Shown: piece after piece, positions 1 to 7,687 of the stretch
Numbering within the stretch: position 1 is the first letter of the stretch
How the letters are laid out: each line of letters begins with the position of its first letter
The notes under the pieces: generated by a model
The model's input: the letters and a program-made list of their open reading frames with translations, nothing else
The model's database searches: none
What the model was told of the DNA's origin: nothing
Origin: a bacterium
GTDB taxonomy: Bacteria; JAHJDO01
Length of the DNA: 64,000 nt
Direction of reading: 5' to 3'
Assembly: GCA_030652805.1 (NCBI GenBank)
Contig: JAUSPT010000032.1
Location: forward strand, 120,005 to 184,004
Translations under genes and position numbers: made by a program

Positions 1-33
1 AATAATCTTTTTTACTGTTTGCTCTATATTCAT
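1..33 (-). CDS. Start of a gene that runs off the window (T2SS operon, unknown)
   Basis: An ATG at 33 opens 11 codons (MNIEQTVKKII) that continue past the window edge. An AGAGG-like ribosome binding site lies about 7 bases upstream. It follows gspM by some 60 bases on the same strand, so it is probably the next gene of the T2SS operon (a gspN-like or accessory gene would be usual here). A second ATG at 49 is open in another frame but has no better ribosome binding site. Too little is visible to assign a product. Confidence 0.35.
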   Translation of the reverse strand, partial: MNIEQTVKKII

Positions 34-90
34 TATAACCTCTTTTCATAACTATACTTGTATACCTCAGTAAACCCCCGTCTGTCAAAT

Positions 91-648
91 CTATGACAGT
101 ATTAAGATCTTACCAATACTTAATTTGCTTCTTATCATATTGGAATTCATTTCCTTAGCTTTTAGTCCTATTTGTTCCACCTTGAGTATTTGCGAACAAG
201 TTTGAATATTATAGATAAATTGAACAAGCGAGGACATCTGAGCCTCGCATTCAACCTCAACAGCCAATTTTTTATATCCTTCATTTTCTCCTGAGGTATC
301 AATGAATGACACAGGCTTCATATTTAAGATACTTACATGATTATTTCTTGCAGCAGATTCTATTTCGCGAAAAATTCTGGCTATCTCCTCTTCCTCAGAC
401 CCTTTCTGCTTCACTCTATCAGCATAAACCTCATACTCAGAGAAAACCTTTTTTCTGTTTTTTACAGCTCTAATATTCTTCATTAAACTCATTCTCTTTA
501 TCTGAATTTCCTTATTCGCCTTTAACCATTTCTTAGCTATAGGTTCAAATATAAAATTATACAGTAATGCGCACGCAATAATCGCCGCACAAAGGTAAAA
601 AACGCCCTTCTCTCTCTTTGAAAGTGCAGCCATGGATTTTATTAACAT
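91..648 (-). CDS. gspM: Type II secretion inner-membrane protein GspM/PilO-like
   Basis: This 185-residue protein has a short cytoplasmic N-terminus, one membrane segment at about residues 16-34, a charged coiled-coil stretch (about 35-100) and a small alpha/beta C-terminal domain. That is the layout of GspM and PilO, which pair with GspL/PilN-type proteins to link the cytoplasmic ATPase to the pseudopilus. It lies 5 bases downstream of the gspL-like gene and is the last complete gene of the T2SS operon. Sequence conservation in GspM is low, so the call rests on topology and position more than on motifs. Confidence 0.75.
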   Translation of the reverse strand: MLIKSMAALSKREKGVFYLCAAIIACALLYNFIFEPIAKKWLKANKEIQIKRMSLMKNIRAVKNRKKVFSEYEVYADRVKQKGSEEEEIARIFREIESAARNNHVSILNMKPVSFIDTSGENEGYKKLAVEVECEAQMSSLVQFIYNIQTCSQILKVEQIGLKAKEMNSNMIRSKLSIGKILILS

Positions 649-653
649 TATTT

Positions 654-2252
654 TTAGCTCTCTATTTCACATTGAATATAAAAATCTGCAACTTCCATAT
701 CGCGAAGTCTTCGCATGTTAGAAGACTTTAACTGAACATTCTTAAAGTAAGACGACTTTTCCAGTATGTCTATAAGGCCTAATGCATCGGATAATGCCTT
801 AGACTGCCCTTTTATTTTAAGAGTATTGTTGAGCTGGTAATCAAGGATTGATAGGGAAATAGTATCAGGAATTATCTTATGTAATTCATACAGAATATCT
901 AAACATGAGTTTTTAGTATCTATTTGTTTCTTTATAACACGCAGCCTGTTAGCGCGCTTATTAACTTCTTTAGCAATTGGATCAGTTTTCCCGATCTCTA
1001 TATCCAGCCATTTTGATGTATTCTGTTTGTCATAGATGATTCTTGTAGAAATACCTAAAATAAGAAGTAATATACCCGCGCATTGAGAGGCTAAAACAAG
1101 ATAATGTTTTCGCTTTTCTCTGACTTGCCTCTGCTTTTTTATTCCATCCGGTAAAACATTAAGCAGAACATTAGGAAAGTTTCTAATCAAGCCTATAATT
1201 GAACACAAAGAAGTTTCATGTTGATTTGCAATAGAAAATTTTTCTTCCTGCAATGTTAAATTCTCTACAGGATTAAATATTTCCACAGGCATGTTAAAAC
1301 TCTTGGACAAATTCTCCACCAGTTTATTATGAACTTTTCCACTTAGAAAAACACTTGTTATCTCTCTATTATCTTTCTTATAAGAATTGAGAGATTTTGT
1401 TATTTCTTCTAAAAGGAATTCTTGTGTTCTGTTCTCAGATAGAGAAATATTCCTCGTATAAACTAATTTCCCATTAAATATCACTTGAATATCAACTGAG
1501 AACATATCTATATCAATAAGGGCAACTGGTTGATTTATCTCAGGATGTTCTTTGATAAAGGCAGAAGCTGTAGCTTGAGAACTTAATTCAATATATTCTG
1601 GATTTAATTTCAGATTCCTTAATAACTCAAGCTGCTTGTTTATAACATCTTGATGGACAAGAACTAGCATTACCCTGGAATAGCCATCTTTATTGCTTCC
1701 TATAACCTTAAAAGCTGTAACAAGTTCCTCCTTAGAATATGGAAGCTGCTTTTCAGCTTGAAATTGCACCATATGTGCTATTTCTCCTTCACTAATTGAC
1801 GGCAGATTTAAATATCTGACTGTTACAAGACTTCTCGGAATACAAGCTATAACCTTTTTAGGCTTGATCATCAGATTATTGATTATATGCTTAAGTTTCT
1901 CTTGCTTTTCATCATTGTTTTTAATCTCTTCTGTTAAAAGAGTTATAATTTTTATCCTGGATTTTCTCCACTCAGAAATACCCTGGACAACCTTTATGCT
2001 ATTTTGGCCTATTTCAATCCCTGTAATTACACGTGTGTTTATTAAATTAGACCATAGAGGATAGATTTCTGACCATAGCGTCTTAGCTTTTTTCTTCGTG
2101 TAAATCCGAAATTCGAATATCGAAATCCGAAACAAATTCAAAATTCTAATTTTAAAAATTCTAAACATTGTTTTGAGCATTTGGATTTTTGTTATTTGAT
2201 ATTGTTTCGTATTTTGTGCTTCGTGCTTCGAGTTTGATTTTTTAACTTTCAT
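654..2252 (-). CDS. gspL: GspL/PilM-like actin-fold assembly protein with a repeat-derived N-terminus
   Basis: The 532-residue protein has a PilM/GspL-type actin-like ATPase fold beginning at about residue 76 (TGIEIGQNSIKVVQG). A membrane segment follows at about 383-402, then a periplasmic PilN/GspL-like domain, so it looks like PilM and PilN joined, as in GspL. In the T2SS it anchors GspE to the inner membrane and partners GspM. The ATG overlaps the gspK stop by 11 bases, which implies translational coupling. Residues 6 to about 52 are odd: they are rich in I, F, R, K and Q, are encoded by an intergenic-type repeat (separate entry), and have no counterpart in the family. They look like an in-frame repeat insertion. 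Confidence 0.8.
   Translation of the reverse strand: MKVKKSNSKHEAQNTKQYQITKIQMLKTMFRIFKIRILNLFRISIFEFRIYTKKKAKTLWSEIYPLWSNLINTRVITGIEIGQNSIKVVQGISEWRKSRIKIITLLTEEIKNNDEKQEKLKHIINNLMIKPKKVIACIPRSLVTVRYLNLPSISEGEIAHMVQFQAEKQLPYSKEELVTAFKVIGSNKDGYSRVMLVLVHQDVINKQLELLRNLKLNPEYIELSSQATASAFIKEHPEINQPVALIDIDMFSVDIQVIFNGKLVYTRNISLSENRTQEFLLEEITKSLNSYKKDNREITSVFLSGKVHNKLVENLSKSFNMPVEIFNPVENLTLQEEKFSIANQHETSLCSIIGLIRNFPNVLLNVLPDGIKKQRQVREKRKHYLVLASQCAGILLLILGISTRIIYDKQNTSKWLDIEIGKTDPIAKEVNKRANRLRVIKKQIDTKNSCLDILYELHKIIPDTISLSILDYQLNNTLKIKGQSKALSDALGLIDILEKSSYFKNVQLKSSNMRRLRDMEVADFYIQCEIES
2093..2238 (-). repeat. Dispersed AT-rich repeat read in frame inside the gspL N-terminus
   Basis: The stretch contains iterated TTCGAAT/ATTTCG-type words, such as AATTCGAATATCGAAATCCG on the plus strand, followed by GTGCTTCGTGCTTCG. 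From memory, such words are typical of short interspersed repeats in several uncultivated bacterial phyla and usually lie between genes. Here the repeat supplies about 47 codons of gspL. A similar phrase (TTTGAACTTTGATTTTTGAC) encodes the first residues of gspG at 6433-6462. Confidence 0.6.
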
Positions 2253-3252
2253 GCCAGTATTCTATCTTTATATTATTATCTTCTTCTCTTTGTAAAACAA
2301 CATCCACTTTTTTTGCAAGCTTACTATTATTTAACACACTTGTCACATTTGCTGTAAAAACACTTGAACATACTGTTAAATATTCTGTTTGTATGAGAGC
2401 AGTTAATATTTGCCTTTGTTCAGATGTTAATTGTTGATAATTATTTAAATTCGGGATAATACTCTCAAGTGTCTTGAAAGAATATAAATCCTCCTCTCCG
2501 CCATCCTGCCCTCTGTAGTCCAAGATTTGCTGCGTGAGCGTATCATCCATTCCCAAAGCAGCAAAGACTTCCTTTCCAGCAGTGTTTATATTAATCTTCC
2601 CATCTCCATAAATTGTGATATATGGTTTTAGCTTTTTAAATATCTCAGCCGTAATTCCCCTTATCAAATACATCTCCTCTAAACACTCAATTAAATCGTT
2701 TTTACAATTATAAGGTACACTTAACCCCTGATAGAAATCTTCTTCTCCATCTCCTAAAGAATCTGAATCAAGCCAGTCAACAATATAGTCTGCAATTACT
2801 GTATCTATATCAACTATCTCAAGAAGTTTTTTTATCTGGCTTAATCTAACTCCATCAACAACACCGTCTTTGACAAGTTTGTTAATATTAAGCCTTCTCT
2901 CCTCGTCAATCATCCCATATACGCTAGTCATGTCTTTATTATCATCTTCAATCTGATAACTAACTGTAAATGTGCCATCTCCTACACCTGCATTCTTAAA
3001 TGCTTCTGGATTATTACTCCATGAATCATTAAGAGAGTCGTATATATATTCTTCCTCTGCTTTATCTCTATTTAGTTCATAACAGGCTCTCTTGATACCT
3101 GCCTTACATATATATAAGTTCTTGAGACTGCTGATATGATACTCAGTAAGCTTTATACCAACAGCTGTGTGATGGGCAAAACTAATTGCTAAAAGAGAAA
3201 GAATAGCTAAAATCCACAAGGTTATGATTAGGATAGAACCACGCCTATTCAT
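2242..3252 (-). CDS. gspK: Type II secretion minor pseudopilin GspK
   Basis: The protein is 336 residues and starts MNRRGSILIITLWILAIL, a short basic leader with Gly5 before a hydrophobic helix (about 6-26). GspK pseudopilins are the long, tip-located members of this family. Two features match them: the conserved DEERRLNIN segment (about 116-124) and the YGDGKININTA segment (about 216-225) followed by a helical saposin-like region. The usual Glu at +5 of the mature chain is absent, as is normal for GspK. It sits between gspJ (8-base overlap) and gspL (11-base overlap). Confidence 0.9.
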   Translation of the reverse strand: MNRRGSILIITLWILAILSLLAISFAHHTAVGIKLTEYHISSLKNLYICKAGIKRACYELNRDKAEEEYIYDSLNDSWSNNPEAFKNAGVGDGTFTVSYQIEDDNKDMTSVYGMIDEERRLNINKLVKDGVVDGVRLSQIKKLLEIVDIDTVIADYIVDWLDSDSLGDGEEDFYQGLSVPYNCKNDLIECLEEMYLIRGITAEIFKKLKPYITIYGDGKININTAGKEVFAALGMDDTLTQQILDYRGQDGGEEDLYSFKTLESIIPNLNNYQQLTSEQRQILTALIQTEYLTVCSSVFTANVTSVLNNSKLAKKVDVVLQREEDNNIKIEYWHES

Positions 3253-3805
3253 ACGTTATCCCTGTATCAAATATTGGAATTTCTGTTATTGCCTCAAGAA
3301 TATTATCCTCTTTACTCCTAATTGACAATTTCACTGCATATGGCAGGCTGCCTTCTTCCCATGAATCTTTCCATTCTTTCTCTACATCACAATAAGAAAA
3401 AATTAGTTCTTGAATGCCAGAAACCAGCTCCCTTTTCTTGTTTTGTCCTCTTAAACTCTCAGGATATGTCTGGGCATCTCTCATTATGTTACCGCTATCC
3501 AAATAATAGCTAACTTTATAGATCTGAGTTATTAGATCCTTATCTTGATACACATCCCTTATCACGGGCATTGAAATATTGTGCTTTTCTCCCTCAAACT
3601 TAATCTCAGAAAACCTAGTCACGTTTCTCAGGTCTTTTGTCATCCTATTAAGTGCCATTTGCGAAGATTCAGGGAAACGTGTTTTCGCATCACCTTCATT
3701 CCATACCTTGATGCCTGAATACAAAGTGCTGTATACTGCGCTGACAATTACAGCAAAAATCAGAATTGCAATTAACAATTCCAATAATGTGAACCCTTTT
3801 CTCAT
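3245..3805 (-). CDS. gspJ: Type II secretion minor pseudopilin GspJ
   Basis: This 186-residue prepilin-like protein begins MRKGFTLLELLIAIL. The leader ends at Gly4, mature residue 1 is Phe and Glu lies at +5, the signature cut and methylated by prepilin peptidase. The length and the position between gspI and gspK identify it as GspJ, part of the I-J-K tip complex of the pseudopilus. Its start overlaps the end of gspI by 4 bases and its stop overlaps the gspK start. No prepilin peptidase gene is visible in this operon. Confidence 0.85.
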   Translation of the reverse strand: MRKGFTLLELLIAILIFAVIVSAVYSTLYSGIKVWNEGDAKTRFPESSQMALNRMTKDLRNVTRFSEIKFEGEKHNISMPVIRDVYQDKDLITQIYKVSYYLDSGNIMRDAQTYPESLRGQNKKRELVSGIQELIFSYCDVEKEWKDSWEEGSLPYAVKLSIRSKEDNILEAITEIPIFDTGITYE

Positions 3806-4152
3806 TCTTCAGTCTCTCTTTCAAGATACGTCACCAGAGTTAATTTCTTTTCAATATTATTCTGATCCCATGACACGCTCAATACGGCTTCACTCAGGTC
3901 AGTATCTTCAATAACATTTGTATCCAGTTTCCATCTGTATTTCTCATCTTCTCCATGTGTATCTTCTAATCCATTTTCTATATCCCACATCTTTCTTTCT
4001 AAATAAAAGCCGGCATCTACGTAATTTACAATTGCTCTTGTCCCATTCAAACAGCTAACAAATGAATGTATGATGATTACTAAACCAAGAGATAAAACAG
4101 CTACTGTTATCATTACCTCAAAAAGAAGAAAACCCTTTGAATATCTTGACAT
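3802..4152 (-). CDS. gspI: Type II secretion minor pseudopilin GspI-like
   Basis: This 116-residue protein starts MSRYSKGFLLFEVMITVAVL, with Gly7 before the cleavage point and Glu at +5 (residue 12). Its short length and place between gspH and gspJ match GspI, the nucleator of the pseudopilus tip. It overlaps the 3' end of gspH by 35 bases, so the start could be shorter, but the leader and cleavage motif support the ATG at 4152. The mature domain is only weakly diagnostic. Confidence 0.78.
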   Translation of the reverse strand: MSRYSKGFLLFEVMITVAVLSLGLVIIIHSFVSCLNGTRAIVNYVDAGFYLERKMWDIENGLEDTHGEDEKYRWKLDTNVIEDTDLSEAVLSVSWDQNNIEKKLTLVTYLERETEE

Positions 4153-4597
4153 AACCTGTGGTCTCTTTATTGGTTAAAGTATAAACTTCGCCATCTGCGC
4201 CTGATAAATGTATTGTTAATTCATCAGCTCTTCCATCTTGATAAAATACTGCATACGGTTTAGCACACTCCAGAAGTATGTTGGTGGAGAACCTCCTTTT
4301 TCTACCAAGCTTGTTATTTAGTGCAATAAATTTTTCTGGATTTAAGGGGTCTTTTGCTACACTGACCCAGTATTCTTTATTATTAACATCAAAATCTATC
4401 CTGTGAATTACCTGCTCCATAATTGCTCTCTCCTGCACATACTTAGTGAGCTTCGATATATCCCGACACAGGTTCCTAACCTGCAAATTATCAAAAGTAT
4501 GTCTAAACAAAGGAGTAGATATTGCTGTAAGGATACTGAGTATGCTAATAACTAGAATCAACTCAATAAAGGTAAACCCTTTCTCCCGCATCTTCAT
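4118..4597 (-). CDS. gspH: Type II secretion minor pseudopilin GspH-like
   Basis: The start chosen is the ATG at 4597, which shares ATGA with the gspG stop. A longer reading from 4621 would need a TTG start. The product (159 residues) begins MKMREKGFTFIELILVIS with Gly7, Phe as mature residue 1 and Glu at +5. The body has the small beta-rich look of GspH/FimT pseudopilins. It lies between gspG and gspI in the normal T2SS order. Confidence 0.82.
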   Translation of the reverse strand: MKMREKGFTFIELILVISILSILTAISTPLFRHTFDNLQVRNLCRDISKLTKYVQERAIMEQVIHRIDFDVNNKEYWVSVAKDPLNPEKFIALNNKLGRKRRFSTNILLECAKPYAVFYQDGRADELTIHLSGADGEVYTLTNKETTGYVKIFKGFSSF

Positions 4598-5008
4598 TCG
4601 TTTGACGCACTCTCTTCCCAATTAGTAATATCATCCCCTCCGCCAACTACTCCGTCCGGTCCACAGGAGAAGAGGTCATAATCATCGCCATGCTCTCCAG
4701 GACACTTGTACTGATATGAACTACCCCATGGATCCGCTGGCATTTTTTTCTTAATATAAGGTCCCTTCCATGTCTCAAGCTCTGAAGGTTTCTCACGTAA
4801 TGCATTAAGCCCCTCTTCAGACGTAGGATATCTACCATTATCCAGTTCAAATAGCTCCAAGGCTACTGCAATATTTGCTTCAATATCTGCCTTCGCCGCT
4901 ATAATCTTTGCCTGTTTGGACCTGCCTGCAAACCTTGGAGCCACCATTGCAATAAGCACACCAATAATAATAACAACAAGCATAAGCTCTATCAGAGTGA
5001 AACCATGT

Positions 5009-5019
5009 ATTTTCTGTGC
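5009..5019 (+). repeat. Left subterminal inverted repeat of the IS
   Basis: ATTTTCTGTGC lies a few bases inside the left junction and pairs with 6406-6416. Confidence 0.75.
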
Positions 5020-5079
5020 TAGGATTGAAGAACGAAAACGATAAACAGGTAATTTAACCTTAAAACAGGAGGAAAAGGA

Positions 5080-6168
5080 ATGGATACAATTACGTATGCT
5101 GGTGTGGATCTTCATAAAGATTCGATGACTATTGCTGTAACTAATTCTCTTTCTAACGACCCTTACAACGAAGCGAAGATTACTAAAATTCACTGTAAAT
5201 GCGTTAACAAAGTCTCTGCCTTTTTTGCTGATCTTCCTCATCCATGTACAGTTGCTGTTGAGGCTGTTGGCTTCTACCACTGGTTCTGGGATCTGGTCAG
5301 TCCTCTTGCCTCTGATATCTATCTCCTGAATGCTGTTGAAGTCAGACGTTACGCAGGCAGGGACCCTAAGACTGACTCCAGAGATGCCAGACTTATTGCG
5401 CGGCTTCTTGCTTCCAACGAAATTACTCATAATAGCAAGCTCTCTGTCTTTGTCCCCGACAATAACCTCAGACCTATCAGAGAACTTGCTCGCCATCGTC
5501 ATCAAACTGCCCGTTCCCTTGCTTGCTCTAAAAATAGATTCAGACGTATCACTCTCAAAGAAAACCTTCCAGGACCAAAAACTCTTGACGCTCATCATGC
5601 TCTTCGCTGGATCAGAGGCTTTGAAAACAAAACTTCTGATATCCATAAATTTCAGCTTAGACAGCTTACTGATCAAATAATTTCTTTTGAAAGAGATGTA
5701 TCTGATATTGAAAGACAAATCCTTGACCTTACTAATAAAGCTGGTTATCAACCTCTTATGAAACTCCTTCAAACAATCCCAGGTATTGGTGATGTAGTTG
5801 CGTATACTATTATTGCAGAGATCGGCGATTTCTCCAGATTTCAAACTGCTGGACAAATCGCCTCTTTTGCAGGTCTTACTCCCAGAGTCTTTCAAAGTGG
5901 TGATTCCTGCAGGCATGGCAGTATTAATAAACAAGGACCTCCTAATCTTAGATGGGTTCTTCAGCAATCTGCATGGGTGGCTATTAGACACAGCGAATTT
6001 ATTAGAAAAATATTTAATAAAATTAGCAGGAAAGCCGGTAAGAAAAAGGCCGCTTGCGCTATTGCCAGAAAAATTCTTGTCTGGAGCTGGGCTATGGCTA
6101 AGAACAATACGGCTTTTAATAAAGACTTTATTAATAAAGATAAAGAAAAAACGGAAAGGGCAGCTTAA
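5080..6168 (+). CDS. IS110-family DEDD transposase (RNA-guided recombinase type)
   Basis: This 362-residue protein has the two IS110 domains. The N-terminal RuvC-like DEDD domain shows YAGVDLHKDSM (Asp9), VAVEAVGFYHW (Glu) and DPKTDSRDARLIARLL (two Asp). The C-terminal Tnp_20 domain shows TIPGIGDVVAYTIIAEIGDF and the GSINKQG segment with the conserved Ser. In this family the enzyme exchanges DNA strands at sites chosen by an RNA made from the element's own non-coding end. The start follows a strong CAGGAGG site. The gene runs opposite to gspG and all its neighbours. It looks intact. Confidence 0.95.
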   Translation: MDTITYAGVDLHKDSMTIAVTNSLSNDPYNEAKITKIHCKCVNKVSAFFADLPHPCTVAVEAVGFYHWFWDLVSPLASDIYLLNAVEVRRYAGRDPKTDSRDARLIARLLASNEITHNSKLSVFVPDNNLRPIRELARHRHQTARSLACSKNRFRRITLKENLPGPKTLDAHHALRWIRGFENKTSDIHKFQLRQLTDQIISFERDVSDIERQILDLTNKAGYQPLMKLLQTIPGIGDVVAYTIIAEIGDFSRFQTAGQIASFAGLTPRVFQSGDSCRHGSINKQGPPNLRWVLQQSAWVAIRHSEFIRKIFNKISRKAGKKKAACAIARKILVWSWAMAKNNTAFNKDFINKDKEKTERAA

Positions 6169-6177
6169 TAATGAAAA

Positions 6178-6360
6178 TATTTCATACTCTCTAGGATTAC
6201 ACCTGCAGCAGTGACCTTGAATTCGTTTATGAGTAAAAGGCTCAAGCCGTAAAGCTCGATAGCGTGAATAAGGCCTGCTGCAGGCGTATTTGTTCTCGTG
6301 CGGCTCTTGACCGCGAATAGTTGATTGCGACCTTTGAGAGGTTTTGAGAATATGAAATAC
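6178..6360 (+). ncRNA. Candidate bridge/seek RNA in the right end of the IS
   Basis: The right non-coding end can fold into nested stems. An outer stem pairs ATTTCATACTCTC (6179-6191) with GAGAATATGAAAT (6346-6358), 12 of 13 positions. An inner perfect stem pairs CCTGCAGCAG (6202-6211) with CTGCTGCAGG (6275-6284), and a small GCGG/CCGC hairpin lies at about 6299-6313. IS1111 elements are known to encode their target-choosing RNA downstream of the transposase gene, so length, place and structure fit. I could not assign the guide loops: no convincing match to the gspG target was found by eye. Confidence 0.55.
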
Positions 6361-6405
6361 TACATTAAAAAGCTGTGAAATTGTTATGTGAAAGTTTTTA
6401 AATAC

Positions 6406-6416
6406 GCATAGAAAAT
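6406..6416 (-). repeat. Right subterminal inverted repeat of the IS
   Basis: GCATAGAAAAT is the reverse complement of ATTTTCTATGC and matches the left repeat at 10 of 11 bases. It lies 7 bases inside the right junction. Confidence 0.75.
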
Positions 6417-6473
6417 CATAGTTAAACCCTTTTTTTGACATTTGAACTTTGATTTTTGACATTTATTTTCCTC

Positions 6474-7685
6474 CTAGTGTATTAAAATATTTATTTGAAA
6501 TATTGGTAAAAGCATACTTATTACTATAAACCCTACAATAGACCCCATAATAAGGATCATTGCAGGTTCCAGTAATGAAGTTAAGGTCTTTGTTGCTCTA
6601 TCAACCTGGCGAGCATATGTATCAGATATTTTCAATAAAGACTTCTCTAATGCCCCACCTTCCTCTCCAACAGCAATCATGTTTGTTGCAAAAACAGGAA
6701 TCCACAGTCCTCTCCCAAGGCTGGCTGCAAGTTTATTGCCTTCTGAGACATCTTTAGCAGCTCTTTCTATCTCTCCGGATATAGCCCTATTAGTAATAGT
6801 ATTCTTTACTATGTTCAGAGACTGCAGAATCGGTACTCCATTTTCAAGTAGGGTTGCAAGAGTTCTAGAAAAACGGCTTACTTCAACCTTTTGAATAAGC
6901 TTACCGACCAGAGGAATTGCAAGCTTCCACCTGTCAATTACGAGACCTCCTTCTTTTGTATTCTTTAACCGTTTAAAAAGAATTATAATTAGGAATATAA
7001 CCGCGACGGGCACCCACCAGAATTCAACAATGAAATTACTTGAAGACACTAAAATCTGGGTTGGTAAAGGCAGTCTTTGTCCCATATCTTCAAACATAAC
7101 CACCAATTTAGGAATTACAAATGTCAAAAGCACTATAATCGTGCCTATTCCGGCAAAAAACATAAGTATAGGATAGGTGAGAGCCGCTTTTATCTTTGAT
7201 TTTATTTCCTCTTCGCTCTCATAAAAATCCGCAAGTCTCAATAGAACGCTCTCTAATATCCCCCCTGTCTCGCCGGAAGCAACCATATTAACATAAAGTG
7301 GAGAAAAGAGCTTTGGATATTGATCTAAGGATTCAGATAAGCTCTTGCCATCCTTAATATCAGTGTATATTTCATCCAGAACGGCGCTGAGAAGCGTATT
7401 GTCTGCTTGTTTAGATAATATGGCTATCGATTCTAAGAGAGGAACCCCAGCATCCAATAAATCTGATAATTGTCTGGTGAATAAACTAATATGCTTTAAA
7501 CCGATACGCTGAAAAATTCCAAGGCTGGACTTAAAGCCTTTTTTCTCTTTACCTGCACCTATAGACAAGACAAAATAGCCCATTTTATCCAGTCTGCTTA
7601 ATGCAATGTCCTGATTTTCTGCTTCAATGACTCCTGATATTATTTTTTTAGGACCATGTTTCGCTTTGTATGAGAAAACAGGCAT
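6474..7685 (-). CDS. gspF: Type II secretion inner-membrane platform protein GspF
   Basis: This 403-residue protein has two copies of the T2SSF domain and three hydrophobic segments (about 168-193, 218-238 and 373-397). Family signatures are visible: LFTRQLSDLLDAGVPLLESI in the first repeat, SGETGG at 137-142 and VEVSRFSRTLATLLENGVPI in the second repeat, followed by VGEEGGALE. GspF is the membrane platform that contacts the GspE ATPase. It lies between gspE (2-base gap) and gspG; the gspG ribosome binding site lies in the 11 bases after its stop. Confidence 0.95.
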   Translation of the reverse strand: MPVFSYKAKHGPKKIISGVIEAENQDIALSRLDKMGYFVLSIGAGKEKKGFKSSLGIFQRIGLKHISLFTRQLSDLLDAGVPLLESIAILSKQADNTLLSAVLDEIYTDIKDGKSLSESLDQYPKLFSPLYVNMVASGETGGILESVLLRLADFYESEEEIKSKIKAALTYPILMFFAGIGTIIVLLTFVIPKLVVMFEDMGQRLPLPTQILVSSSNFIVEFWWVPVAVIFLIIILFKRLKNTKEGGLVIDRWKLAIPLVGKLIQKVEVSRFSRTLATLLENGVPILQSLNIVKNTITNRAISGEIERAAKDVSEGNKLAASLGRGLWIPVFATNMIAVGEEGGALEKSLLKISDTYARQVDRATKTLTSLLEPAMILIMGSIVGFIVISMLLPIFQINILIH

Positions 7686-7687
7686 CG

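Larger units (their letters stand above)
5005..6423 (+). mobile_element. IS110-family (IS1111 group) insertion sequence inside gspG
   Basis: The element is about 1.42 kb. It has one DEDD transposase gene, a short left end (about 75 bases) and a long right non-coding end (about 255 bases). Subterminal inverted repeats ATTTTCTGTGC (5009-5019) and GCATAGAAAAT (6406-6416) match at 10 of 11 positions, a trait of the IS1111 group. The sequence AAACC lies at both junctions (5000-5004 and 6424-6428), as either a short target duplication or a shared core. Removing the element with one copy of AAACC restores a normal prepilin leader, MSKIKVQMSKKGFTLIEL. Confidence 0.88.
4594..6462 (-). pseudogene. gspG: Major pseudopilin gspG, interrupted by an IS110/IS1111 element
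   Basis: The C-terminal part (4594-5004) encodes a clear GspG. It has GFTLIELMLVVIIIGVLIA, the segment DNGRYPTSEEGLNAL, and the DPWG and GPDG calcium-site motifs of the major pseudopilin. The natural start lies on the far side of an insertion: ATG 6462, behind a strong AGGAGG site, encodes MSKIKVQMSKKGF. The insertion falls exactly at the prepilin cleavage codons. The antisense frame of the element has no stop, so one 622-codon frame spans both halves, but it would put some 480 residues before the cleavage site. No ATG, GTG or TTG lies just before the C-terminal half. The gene is therefore probably inactive unless the element is absent in part of the population. Confidence 0.85.

Noticed and set aside
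5330-6214. Overlapping plus-strand frames of 116 and 138 codons inside the transposase gene
   Set aside because: They lie in other frames of a gene with clear IS110 motifs and show no family signature.
4594-6462. A single 622-residue protein spanning gspG and the IS
   Set aside because: The middle 470 codons are the antisense strand of an intact transposase; the open frame is incidental.
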